Assembly: GCF_001475545.1 (NCBI RefSeq)
Contig: NZ_LDQC01000049.1
Location: 16,460-80,459, forward strand
Length of the DNA stretch: 64,000 nucleotides
Source of the DNA: Curtobacterium luteum
GTDB taxonomy: Bacteria > Actinomycetota > Actinomycetes > Actinomycetales > Microbacteriaceae
Reading direction: 5' to 3'
Positions 44,414-53,373 of this stretch are shown piece after piece (within the stretch, counting starts at the first letter, position 1; the number at the start of each line of letters is the position of its first letter). The notes beneath the pieces are model-generated. The model did no database searches and was not told where the DNA came from. It saw only the letters and a list, made by a program, of their open reading frames with translations. Made by a program: the position numbers and the translations under genes.

Positions 44414-46084
44414 TCACCGCAGCTTCCGCGCCACCTTGCCGAGGAACCCGCCGAGCCGCCCACGCGGCTCGGGCCGGCGGTCGACCAAGAACCGCCAGCC
44501 GTCCTTTCGGTCTGCCAATGGCTGCATCGGGAACGCGTCGGCAACCGGAGGCAGTGCCATCCGGGCCGTGACGACCGGGAACCGGCCGGTCACTCCATCG
44601 AACGAAGCCGTCACGGCGTAGCGGCCTGGAGCGAACTCCGCCGCCGCGAGGTCGGCTCGCCATCCCTCGTCGCCGGAGACGACCTCGATGAGCACGTCCT
44701 CGTCCGTGGGCCCGGACACGCGCAGGCTCGCTCGCCCGCCGAACTGCTGGACGTCGGCAGGACCTCCGACGGTCAGGCCGTCGGCCGCTGCCTCCGCCCG
44801 GTCGACGACGAGTGGGACGATCCGCCGCAGCCTGGAAACGCGGGAGACACGCTCTGCCTGCCCAGAGCGGAGTGCAGCGCTCATGGCATCTGCGAGCGGG
44901 TTCCCGCTGGACTCGAGCGGGGGACCCTCGAAGCCGGTGAGCAGCCCACCGAGCACGACGGGCTCGACTTCATCCGCGCCGTTCACGAGCGCCGGGACCA
45001 GACCATCGACGGCGAGCTGTCCGGCGACGGCTGGATCCGAGTGCTGCAGGCGCTGCACCGCACCGGCCCACCCGCCGATGCGGTCTCTCTCCGATGTGCT
45101 TCCGGTACCGAGCACGAACGCCCGCGCCGCTTCCCATTCGTCGCGGATCACGAGCTCCCAGAGCGTGCGACGAGCCGGAGCCACGGCGGCGAGTCCATCG
45201 ACCGAAACCGCGGACAGCAGTGCCGCGGTGGCAGGAGCCACTGCTGCGATCATCTCGTCCGACGGGTCGGTCGCGAGAAACCGGTGGAGGTGCGCCCAGC
45301 CGTCCGCATCGAGCACGATCTCGGCGTGCTGCGCGCGCAGCACGGGGTCGTCGCGCACCGACGCAGCACAGGCGAGCTCCTGTTCGAGGTACCGAACAGT
45401 GACGGTCGCGTCAGCGCGGAGCGACAACGACGATGTGTCACCCCGGTCTCGGTACAGGTAGACGCAATCGGGGACGACATCGATGCGCTCCGCGGCGACG
45501 AAGGCCCGCGTCATCGGCTCGATGTCCTCGACGCTCGCGACCTCCGGGAACCGGAGACCGGCGCGGTCCCAGAACGACCGCCGGAACATCCGGTTCCAGC
45601 ACGGCCGTCCGGAGAGCAGCTGCGGGATGTCGGCCGGAGCGACTGCCTGCAAGTGCCCGTCGAACGGGTGCCAGCGGCGGGTCGGGCTCCACGTCTCCGT
45701 GGGCGAGAACTTGAGGTGGTCGCCGATGACCATGTCCGAGCCGCTCGCCTCGAGTGAGTCGAGCATCGCCCGGTACGCGCCGTCGGGAACGATGTCGTCA
45801 GAGTCGGCGAAGACGAGGTAGTCGCCGCGTGCTGCTGCCACACCACCGTTCCTCGACTCGGCGGCGCTCACGGCTCCGGAGGGGATCAGGCGCACCCGAG
45901 CATCACGGTCCGCGAAGCCCCGAACGAGGTCAGTCGTGCCGTCGGACGAACCGTTGACCACGACCAACACCTCGAACTCCCCGACGGCTTGTCGGGCGAG
46001 GCTCTCGAGGAGTTCCGAGATCCACGGAGCGCTGTCCCGGGCTGGGACGACCACGGAGAGCACCGGTCGCGGCTTCGATGTCAT
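44414..46084 (-). CDS. Family 2 glycosyltransferase with long C-terminal region
   Basis: A 556-residue enzyme. The GT-A domain (about 5-230) has LSVVVPARDSAPWI, EVLVVVNGSSDGT and LVFADSDDIVPDGAY (the DSD metal site). After it come a helical region and a beta-rich C-terminal part (about 440-550) without a clear match. N-terminal GT2 domains of this kind occur with TagF-like polymerases, but here no polymerase domain follows. The ATG at 46084 overlaps the acyltransferase stop by 4 bp, so the two form an operon. It could glycosylate the polymer or a lipid acceptor. Confidence 0.88.
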   Translation of the reverse strand: MTSKPRPVLSVVVPARDSAPWISELLESLARQAVGEFEVLVVVNGSSDGTTDLVRGFADRDARVRLIPSGAVSAAESRNGGVAAARGDYLVFADSDDIVPDGAYRAMLDSLEASGSDMVIGDHLKFSPTETWSPTRRWHPFDGHLQAVAPADIPQLLSGRPCWNRMFRRSFWDRAGLRFPEVASVEDIEPMTRAFVAAERIDVVPDCVYLYRDRGDTSSLSLRADATVTVRYLEQELACAASVRDDPVLRAQHAEIVLDADGWAHLHRFLATDPSDEMIAAVAPATAALLSAVSVDGLAAVAPARRTLWELVIRDEWEAARAFVLGTGSTSERDRIGGWAGAVQRLQHSDPAVAGQLAVDGLVPALVNGADEVEPVVLGGLLTGFEGPPLESSGNPLADAMSAALRSGQAERVSRVSRLRRIVPLVVDRAEAAADGLTVGGPADVQQFGGRASLRVSGPTDEDVLIEVVSGDEGWRADLAAAEFAPGRYAVTASFDGVTGRFPVVTARMALPPVADAFPMQPLADRKDGWRFLVDRRPEPRGRLGGFLGKVARKLR

Positions 46085-48201
46085 CCGAGATCGGCACTCG
46101 TCAGCGTGACCGTCCCACGCAGCGCCTTGGCGAGCCACGGGCCGAGCGAGGTGCTGTAGGTGTTGGACAGGTGCGACCCGTCGAAGTAGACCGATACTCC
46201 ACCGATGGCTGAGTAACAGCGAGACTCGTCACAGAAGCGGTCCTCGACCGGCACGTAACGGACATCAGCGCCGAGACCGTCATGCCGCATCGCACGGAAC
46301 ACAGCGCTCGTCGATGCTGGGTAGGCCGAGGCAAGCGGGTTCGAGCACGACGTCGGCGTCTGCTTCGCCAAGCAGTCCGGCCCCCAGACCTTCTTCTCGA
46401 GCGTCGGGCCGGTCAGCGGCACATGCTGCATCACCGTGACGTCACGCCCGACGGCTCGGGTCGACTCGACGAGTCGTTCGTACCCCTTCGCCTGGTTCCC
46501 ACGCCCGCCGTCGAACACGTAGTTCGCCCAGAGGTCCGCGAGCACCACTCGGTCGGACTTCGGCACGACGGACTTGAGCACCCACGCGTTGCGTGCTGCG
46601 CACCAATGCTGCTGATCCTCGGGCAGCTTCTCGCCCCAGGCCGTCTCGTCCGGCGCGACCAGGGAGGAGGGACACTTGTTCCGAGCAGCGACGATCACCT
46701 TCCAGTGGTTGATCTTCCCCGCGATGTCGAACGCCGACGACCAAGCGCCCGCGTGGGAATCCCCCCACAGGAGAACGGTCTCGGTGCCGGAAGGGTCGCC
46801 GAGGGAACACAGCTTCTCGGTGTTCTCGGTGATGTCGTCGATGCAGTCGTCCTGCCAAGCGACGGGTTTGTCCGCAAGCGATTCCGGCAAGTGGTCCCGA
46901 TCCAGCTTGCCGAAGGCGGTGCCGCACTCCCGGTTTCCGAGAGCCGCCGCGGCGTAACAGCTGTCGCCCCTCGTGACCTTTGCGATCAGTGCGGCGTTCT
47001 CGGTAGCGGTTGCGGCGTTGCTCACTCCGACCGAGCCGATCGAGCCGATGACGAGCACTGCCGCCGCAGTCGCGCCGGCCACGAAGCTGCGCCGTCGTCG
47101 GGCGGTCAGCCATGGCGCACGCCGGAACGGTTCCTCCACCAGTCGCTGGCTTGCACCGGCCAGGACGAGCGTCGCCAGGATGATCGCGACCTTCTCGCGG
47201 GTGCCGAGGGCGTGACCGAGAGCGACCGGCAGGAGCACGATCAGCGGCCAGTGCCAGAGGTACGCAGAGTAGGAGACGTCACCGAGCCAGCGCACCGCGC
47301 CGAAGCGGGACGCGTACGCCCACGACCACACTCCGTCTTCCGACGATCGTGCTGCGATGACGAGTCCCGCACCCACCGTCGGGAGCAGCGCTGCAGCCCC
47401 GGGGAACGGCGTCGAGTCCGAGAACGCGAAGGTGGCGACCGCGATGCAGGCGATGCCGCCCCAGGCAAGCCATCCGGGGAGACGGACACGCTCCGGCAGA
47501 AGTGCGATGACAGCTCCGAAGGCGAACTGCCAGGCTCGAGCCGTCGTGTCGAAGAACGCGACGTCAGGATCGGACGCGGTGTGGATGAGCGACCAGACCA
47601 AGCTCAACGATCCCAGGACCAGCACGGCTGTCCCGAGCGCACGAATGAGGGGCACACGTCGACGATGCGCAACGAGAGCGACCGCGAGCAGTACGAGCGG
47701 CCAGACGATGTAGAACTGCTCCTCGACGGACAGGGACCAGAAGTGCTGCAGCGCACTCGGTTGGGAGGCCGCCTCGAGGTAGCTCACCGACTGTGAGGCG
47801 AGGTACCAGTTCTGCGAGAACAACGTGGAAGCGAGCGCACTCCACCCGGTCGGCGCGAGACTCGTCGCGGGGAGCAGGAGAACCGAGGCGATCAACACGA
47901 ACACGATCACCAGCACGGCGGCCGGCGCCAGACGTCTGATACGACGAGCGTAGAAGTCGACCAGCAGCCGCGGAGTGGGCTGCGTCCCGATCGACCGCAC
48001 CAGGTGACCGGTGATCAGGAAGCCTGAGATGACGAAGAACACGTCGACCCCGACGAAGCCCCCGGGAAGTCGATTGGGCCAGAGATGGTAGAGGACGACG
48101 AGTCCGATCGCGACTGCACGGAGCCCCTGGATGTCGGCCCGAAGGTGCGGTTTCGCTCGCTTCTGCACCAGAGCACTGTAGTGGACACGAGCGCGCGTCA
48201 T
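46081..48201 (-). CDS. OafA/YrhL-type acyltransferase with C-terminal SGNH domain
   Basis: A 706-residue protein. The N-terminal acyltransferase-3 membrane domain (about 18-390, roughly ten to eleven hydrophobic segments) has DIQGLRAVAIGLVVLYHLWP, GGFVGVDVFFVISGFLIT and the FWSLSVEEQFYIVWP motif. The C-terminal SGNH hydrolase-like domain (from ~430) shows LLWGDSHAGAW with the catalytic Ser and FDGSHLSNTY with the His. Such proteins move acetyl or other acyl groups across the membrane and onto surface glycans or peptidoglycan. The upstream region to 48304 holds the divergent promoters. It is coupled to the glycosyltransferase at 44414. Confidence 0.95.
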   Translation of the reverse strand: MTRARVHYSALVQKRAKPHLRADIQGLRAVAIGLVVLYHLWPNRLPGGFVGVDVFFVISGFLITGHLVRSIGTQPTPRLLVDFYARRIRRLAPAAVLVIVFVLIASVLLLPATSLAPTGWSALASTLFSQNWYLASQSVSYLEAASQPSALQHFWSLSVEEQFYIVWPLVLLAVALVAHRRRVPLIRALGTAVLVLGSLSLVWSLIHTASDPDVAFFDTTARAWQFAFGAVIALLPERVRLPGWLAWGGIACIAVATFAFSDSTPFPGAAALLPTVGAGLVIAARSSEDGVWSWAYASRFGAVRWLGDVSYSAYLWHWPLIVLLPVALGHALGTREKVAIILATLVLAGASQRLVEEPFRRAPWLTARRRRSFVAGATAAAVLVIGSIGSVGVSNAATATENAALIAKVTRGDSCYAAAALGNRECGTAFGKLDRDHLPESLADKPVAWQDDCIDDITENTEKLCSLGDPSGTETVLLWGDSHAGAWSSAFDIAGKINHWKVIVAARNKCPSSLVAPDETAWGEKLPEDQQHWCAARNAWVLKSVVPKSDRVVLADLWANYVFDGGRGNQAKGYERLVESTRAVGRDVTVMQHVPLTGPTLEKKVWGPDCLAKQTPTSCSNPLASAYPASTSAVFRAMRHDGLGADVRYVPVEDRFCDESRCYSAIGGVSVYFDGSHLSNTYSTSLGPWLAKALRGTVTLTSADLG

Positions 48202-48269
48202 TGAACGTCGCGGAGGGCGCCGCCCGGACGTCCCCCGTTCTGCGGGTACCGGGTACAGCGATCTCGGTC

Positions 48270-48275
48270 TAGCGT
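48270..48275 (+). promoter_or_regulatory. -10-like element of the FN3-nuclease gene
   Basis: TAGCGT lies about 28 nt before the ATG at 48304. AGGGGG precedes the start by 6-7 nt. The -35 is weak. Confidence 0.4.
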
Positions 48276-48303
48276 CGATGCAGGACCAGGTCAGGGGGTC
48301 GAC

Positions 48304-49914
48304 ATGTCCCGTCGTCGGACGATCCGCGGTGCTGCCATCAGCGCCCTCGCCATCGTCGCGGTGGTGCTCGCCGCGGCAGCGCCAGCCGCCGCGGCAACGA
48401 AACCCGCCCAGGTGACCGGTGTGACCAAGAGCACGCAGGACTGGGCCGGGAAGAGCGTCAAGGTGACGTGGAAGGGAGTATCCAACGCCACGAGTTACGT
48501 CGTGAAGTGGTCGACGCGTTCCGACCTCGGCAGCCCGGTCTACAAGGACACGTCGACAATCGGTGCTTGGATGACGAAGATCCAGCCGGGTACGACCTAC
48601 TACGTCACCGTGGCGGCGAAGAACGGTTCCACGGCGGGAGCTTGGGCCAAGACCGTGACGACGAAGCTCCAACCGAATGCGGTATCGACGTTCGGGACCA
48701 TCACGGCAAAGCCCGCGAACAACGCTGTGACGGTGTCGATCCCAGAGGTCGCGAATGCGAGCGATTACCGGATCCGCTGGTCCGCCGGCTCGAACGAGAA
48801 CCGAACCCCAGACCGCTGGACACCGCACTTCACGCCGTGGTCGTCGGCGTTCGACCCGGCGACCCGCACCTGGACGTTGCCCGCGTCGGACAGCGACCTC
48901 ACGTCCGTCGCGTACGGGAACCCCATCTACGTCCGGGCGATGGCACGGAACACCTACTTCGACTCGACCTACGTCCGGAAGTCCACCCAGGTCAGCGCCT
49001 GGCCCGTCCCAGCGAAGCCGGTCTCCTCGGACACGGTCGTGCACATCGCGAGCTACAACGTGCTGTGCTCGGGGTGCGAGAAGTCCGGCACCCCGACCTG
49101 GAGCACGCGAGCGCCGGCCATCGCGAACACGATCAACGCGAAGGACCCCGACGTGCTCACGGTGCTCGAGGCGAGCGGGTACTCCAACGGCAACGGATCG
49201 AGCCAGGCCTACGTCGATCTCGATCGGAGGCTCCCGAACCTCCAACTCGTCGACGACGCGCCCATGACGGTGGGCAAGTCGCACCAGGGCAACCGCATCC
49301 TCTACAACCCGGCGAAGTACTCCGTCCTCGCCCACGGAGTGCTCACCGGAATCAAGGACTACGAGGTCTACCCGGCGTCGTCTGCTCCCGACACCAACAC
49401 GCCGTGGGCCAAGCTGCAGTCGAAGGACGGCTCCGGCACGACCTTCCTCGTGGTCGCCGCGCACTACGGGATCCCGAACAGCTCCTACTCTCAGCCGCGC
49501 AAGACGCTGTTGGGGCAGAACTCGACGCAGCTCCTGAGCGCCTTGAACAAGGTCAACCCGACGAACGCGAACGGCAAGCGTCTGCCGGTGATCCTCGGCG
49601 GGGACCTGAACGACAATCGGTACCCGGAAGACGCAATCGACGGGGCCCAGCCGACCCTCATCCGAGGAGGCTTCTACGACTCGTCGGCATCGCAGCACCG
49701 GTACGGCACCGCGAAGCCCACCTACAACAACTACAAGCCGGCGAGCCAGCAGATCGACGACCCGAACAAGGACGGGCAGCGGATCGACTACATCCTCACG
49801 CAGGGGTTCCAGGGCAGCGACGAGTTCGTCAACAACTGGAACCCGGGCACAGCGGTCATCCCGTCCGACCACAACATGATCGAGACGACGGTGCACGTGC
49901 CGGACGTCGGCTGA
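48304..49914 (+). CDS. Secreted FN3-endonuclease/exonuclease/phosphatase-family protein
   Basis: A 536-residue exported protein. The signal peptide has a basic start and a long Ala-rich core ending AAAA (about 1-31). Two fibronectin type III-like domains follow (about 34-125 and 126-225), then an EEP-fold catalytic domain. This has HIASYNVLC (Asn), LTVLEASG (Glu), VVAAHYG, ILGGDLNDNR (Asp/Asn) and the terminal SDHNMIETT (Asp-His). Members are Mg2+-dependent nucleases or phosphodiesterases; the secreted FN3 form suggests extracellular DNA or lipid/polymer headgroups. There is no wall anchor. It stands alone between divergent and convergent glycan genes. Confidence 0.9.
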   Translation: MSRRRTIRGAAISALAIVAVVLAAAAPAAAATKPAQVTGVTKSTQDWAGKSVKVTWKGVSNATSYVVKWSTRSDLGSPVYKDTSTIGAWMTKIQPGTTYYVTVAAKNGSTAGAWAKTVTTKLQPNAVSTFGTITAKPANNAVTVSIPEVANASDYRIRWSAGSNENRTPDRWTPHFTPWSSAFDPATRTWTLPASDSDLTSVAYGNPIYVRAMARNTYFDSTYVRKSTQVSAWPVPAKPVSSDTVVHIASYNVLCSGCEKSGTPTWSTRAPAIANTINAKDPDVLTVLEASGYSNGNGSSQAYVDLDRRLPNLQLVDDAPMTVGKSHQGNRILYNPAKYSVLAHGVLTGIKDYEVYPASSAPDTNTPWAKLQSKDGSGTTFLVVAAHYGIPNSSYSQPRKTLLGQNSTQLLSALNKVNPTNANGKRLPVILGGDLNDNRYPEDAIDGAQPTLIRGGFYDSSASQHRYGTAKPTYNNYKPASQQIDDPNKDGQRIDYILTQGFQGSDEFVNNWNPGTAVIPSDHNMIETTVHVPDVG

Positions 49915-49920
49915 AGCCGG

Positions 49921-52614
49921 TCAGGCTGATCCGACGGCAGACCGCGTTCCGACGGGCTCGTCGATGCGCGGGCCACCGTCGAGCGCCTGCATCGACCGGA
50001 AGACCCGTTCGCAGTTGCGTTCATCGCGCGTGACGAACGCCTCCTCAGCGCGGCCGCGGTGCACGGGAGCCGAGGCGTAGTCTGCTGCGCCGATCTGCTC
50101 GAGGGCGGCTTCCACGCCCGGGACGTCCTCGGCGACCGGCCCGAAGCCGTCCCGAACGTAATCGAAGTACCCCCTGCGACCGACGTGGGTTCCGTCGAAG
50201 AACGACGCCGCGTCGAACTGGAAGTACACCAGGGGAACGTCGAGGAACGCGGCCTCGAAGCCGAGTGACGAGTAGTCCGTGACCATGACCGCCGCCCGGG
50301 CGAGGACGTCCTGCACGTTCTTCGTCGCGAAGTCCCACACCTCGACCCACTCCGGGATGTCGAAGTCGGCCAGGTAGGGCCGCATGTTCGGGTGCGGCAT
50401 GAACACGATCCGCTTCCCGGTGCGCGCCGCGAGGTCGCGGACACGTTCCGACCCGACCAGTTGGTTGTACTGCTCGGCGTACTCGCTCGTGAGGAACGCG
50501 GGGTTCTTCAACCGCTCGTTGCTGCCGGGGACCTGTACTCCGGCGAGCTTCTTCCGCCAGGTCGGCATGATGAGGATCAAGTCCTGGTCCTCGACCGGCA
50601 TGGACCGGCGCTTCCGGAGCAGCTCGTCGTGTCGGGGGAAACCGGTGAGCACGACCTCACGCTCAGTGAACGTGTACGGGCCGTCACCCGCGATCGACCG
50701 CTTCTCCTGCGGCGTCACCGTCACGAAGAGCTCGGCTGGCTTGGCGTTCACCCAACGGGAGATGTCGTAGTTGGTCACGCCGTGTTGGAGCCAGGTGAAC
50801 GTGAACCGTGGCTCGCCGTACCGCCGGCGGTCGAGGGGGCTCACCACGTAGACGTCGATGTGTGACGAAGCGAGGTGCTTGGCGTGGAGGAGGAGTTTCA
50901 GCCAATCACGGCTCTTGTGCGCGACGAGGCGGAAGCCCTCGGCTTCGAGTCGTGCCCAATCCCTCGACTTCGCGTCGAGGACGAACCAGGCGTTGACCTC
51001 TGGATGGTGAGTCCGGACCCATCGGTACAGGTGCTCCGCGTTGTCGTTCGCGTCGGTGTTGCGGTCCATGAACACCCAGGCGTCCTGGAAGCGGTCGCGG
51101 ACGCTCTTCGTACGGACGGAGACCCCGAGGATGGCGTCCTCGAGCCTGCGTTTGTAGACCCCTCGCCGAGCCTTGCCGTACACGGCCGCGGCCGTTCGAC
51201 GGAGATACCGAGTCGCCGGGGTGTCGACGTCCGCCCACTTGTTCTCGAGTCGCTTTCGCTGCCCGAGGATCTGCGGCTTCAGCTGCCGGAGCGTGAGCGC
51301 TTCTTCCGGCTCGTACCGCTCACCTCGCGTGAACGGGAGCACACGGCCATCCACCCACAACCGCGTGAGCCGAGCTCGTTCGATCCAGAGGTGTCGCTGC
51401 CGCAGCACCGTGCGTCCGTAGAAGACGAAGTCCTGATCCTTCGCGTAGACGGGCGCGACCTCGCGCCCGTCGACGACGATCCGCTCTGCTGGACGGTCCC
51501 CGGTGAACCAGTAGGTGATCTTGACGTGCTGCCGCACCTCGTCGACCCGCTCGAGCTTCGCGTAGGTCGGCCGCTCGGACATCCCGGAGTACCCGATGAG
51601 CAGCGCCCGGCGGACGGCGAACTCGACCCACATGATGTCGAACGAATGGATCGCGTCGTCCGAGATCTTGCTGCGGATCGCGGCGACGAGCCGGTGGAAC
51701 TCGTCGAAGGTCGACGGTGGGGCGAGTGCGGACGGAGAGTTGAGCGCGCGCTCGTTCTTGAAGTACCAGAACAGGTCGTAGAGCACGGTGTTCTCGAGCC
51801 AGCGGGGCACGGAGCCGACTCGCTCCGCCCGCTCCAGCAGGTCCAGGGCACCGTGTCGAAGAACATCCGTGTACTTGCCCGGGTGGTCGAAGTGCGTCTC
51901 CATCAACGACGTGCCGTCGCCACGCATCCGATAGTGGTACTTCGCGGAGGCGAGGACACCGATGTCGCTCTTCCGGGTCGCCAGCAGGTACCGGCCGATG
52001 AAGTGGGCATCCTCGAAGACGGGACGGACCCGCCCGTCGAACTCGATCCCGTGCGCTCGGATGTCGTCGACCCGGAAGAACGCGGAGTTCACCGCGAGCT
52101 GGATCACCGGCTCCTGGTCGAGGTCGATGATCCGTGAGCCCTTCGCGAACTTCATGCGCAGTGGATGGGTGTTGAGCAGCTCCTGTCCTTCGTTGAGCCG
52201 CATCTGGTGCGTCGCGAGCATGCCCACTCGGGGCGCTCCGTGCAGATCGATGAACTTCACGACTTCTTCGAAGTACCGGTCATCGAAGACGTCGTCGGGA
52301 TCCGCGAACGTCACCCATTCGGCGTCGACCAGCTCGATACCGGTGTTCCGGGCTGCCGCGACCCACGCGTTCGCCTGCGTGGTCACCACGACGTGGTCCT
52401 CGCGCCCCGAGGCCCACCGACGAAGGATCGCGAGACTGTCGTCGGTCGAGCCGTCGTCGACGAAGACGAGCTGTGTCTGCCGGAGCGGGTACGTCTGGCG
52501 TTCGAGTGACGTGAGCAGGTCCGGGAGGAACCGCGCGACGTTGTACACGGCGAACACGGCGCTGACCTTGAAACGGTGCTGCGTCGGCGGCATGGCGGAC
52601 GTCATCTCTGACAC
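49921..52614 (-). CDS. GT-A / TagF-like polyol-phosphate transferase fusion
   Basis: An 897-residue protein. The N-terminal GT-A domain (about 15-240) has SAVFAVYNVARFLPDLL, FVDDGSTDDS and FADPDDVFDDR. The middle (about 250-520) is unassigned, with beta-rich and helical parts. The C-terminal domain (about 525-870) is of the CDP-glycerol:poly(glycerophosphate) transferase type: WLQHGVTNYDIS, LTGFPRHDELL, FMPHPNMRPYL and VTDYSSLGFEAAFLDVPLVY. It would alternate or prime sugars and polyol phosphates of a teichoic-acid-like polymer on the cytosolic face. The GTG has AGGGG upstream. It lies 30 bp after the exporter ATPase gene in one operon. Confidence 0.93.
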   Translation of the reverse strand: MSEMTSAMPPTQHRFKVSAVFAVYNVARFLPDLLTSLERQTYPLRQTQLVFVDDGSTDDSLAILRRWASGREDHVVVTTQANAWVAAARNTGIELVDAEWVTFADPDDVFDDRYFEEVVKFIDLHGAPRVGMLATHQMRLNEGQELLNTHPLRMKFAKGSRIIDLDQEPVIQLAVNSAFFRVDDIRAHGIEFDGRVRPVFEDAHFIGRYLLATRKSDIGVLASAKYHYRMRGDGTSLMETHFDHPGKYTDVLRHGALDLLERAERVGSVPRWLENTVLYDLFWYFKNERALNSPSALAPPSTFDEFHRLVAAIRSKISDDAIHSFDIMWVEFAVRRALLIGYSGMSERPTYAKLERVDEVRQHVKITYWFTGDRPAERIVVDGREVAPVYAKDQDFVFYGRTVLRQRHLWIERARLTRLWVDGRVLPFTRGERYEPEEALTLRQLKPQILGQRKRLENKWADVDTPATRYLRRTAAAVYGKARRGVYKRRLEDAILGVSVRTKSVRDRFQDAWVFMDRNTDANDNAEHLYRWVRTHHPEVNAWFVLDAKSRDWARLEAEGFRLVAHKSRDWLKLLLHAKHLASSHIDVYVVSPLDRRRYGEPRFTFTWLQHGVTNYDISRWVNAKPAELFVTVTPQEKRSIAGDGPYTFTEREVVLTGFPRHDELLRKRRSMPVEDQDLILIMPTWRKKLAGVQVPGSNERLKNPAFLTSEYAEQYNQLVGSERVRDLAARTGKRIVFMPHPNMRPYLADFDIPEWVEVWDFATKNVQDVLARAAVMVTDYSSLGFEAAFLDVPLVYFQFDAASFFDGTHVGRRGYFDYVRDGFGPVAEDVPGVEAALEQIGAADYASAPVHRGRAEEAFVTRDERNCERVFRSMQALDGGPRIDEPVGTRSAVGSA

Positions 52615-52644
52615 GGGTGTCCCCTCTTGCGGTCGAGCTCGCGC

Positions 52645-53373
52645 TCAGACGGTTTCGTTGTACGCCTTGACGACGTCGTCGGTCTTGCCGATCATCTTCA
52701 GCTCGCCCTCGTTGAGCCAAGCCACCTCGTCGCACATGTCCTTGACCGTGTTCATCGAGTGGGAGACGAGGATGACCGTCCGGCCCTCCTCCTTCATCTC
52801 CTTGAACTTGGTCCGGCACCGCTTCTGGAACGTCGCGTCCCCCACGGCCAGCACCTCGTCCACGACCAGGATGTCCGGCGTCACCGCGACGGCCACGGAG
52901 AACCCGAGCCGCACGTACATGCCCGACGAGTAGTTCTTCACGGGCTGGTCGATGAAGTGGCCGACGCCGGAGAACGACACGATCTCGTCGAACTTCCGCG
53001 CCACCTCCTTGCGGCTCATCCCGAGGATCGACCCGTTGAGGAAGACGTTCTCGCGCCCGGACAGCTCCGGGTGGAAGCCGGACCCGACCTCGAGCAGCGA
53101 CGCCTGCTTGCCACGGGCGGTGATGGCGCCCTCCTCGGGCCAGAGGATCTTCGCGAGGCACTTGAGGAGCGTCGACTTGCCCGAACCGTTCTTGCCGATG
53201 AGGCCGAAGGTCGTGCCGTGCGGGACCTCGAACGAGACGTCCTTGAGGGCCCAGAAGTCCTCGTGCACGGACTTCTTCCCGCGCATCACCATGCTCTTCA
53301 GCGAGTCGTTCCGCTCGTGGTACATGCGGAACCGCTTGGAGACGTGTTCGACGGACACTGCAGCATCGGTCAC
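52645..53373 (-). CDS. Polysaccharide/teichoic acid ABC exporter, ATP-binding subunit
   Basis: A 242-residue ATPase of the Wzt/TagH/RfbE type. Walker A is LIGKNGSGKST, signature KNYSSGMYVRLGFSVA, Walker B ILVVDEVLAVGD and H-loop VSHSMNTVKDMCD. It lacks the C-terminal carbohydrate-binding domain of long Wzt proteins, so export would not need recognition of a capped chain end. The GTG overlaps the permease stop by 4 bp (GTGA). It pairs with the permease just upstream. Confidence 0.95.
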   Translation of the reverse strand: MTDAAVSVEHVSKRFRMYHERNDSLKSMVMRGKKSVHEDFWALKDVSFEVPHGTTFGLIGKNGSGKSTLLKCLAKILWPEEGAITARGKQASLLEVGSGFHPELSGRENVFLNGSILGMSRKEVARKFDEIVSFSGVGHFIDQPVKNYSSGMYVRLGFSVAVAVTPDILVVDEVLAVGDATFQKRCRTKFKEMKEEGRTVILVSHSMNTVKDMCDEVAWLNEGELKMIGKTDDVVKAYNETV

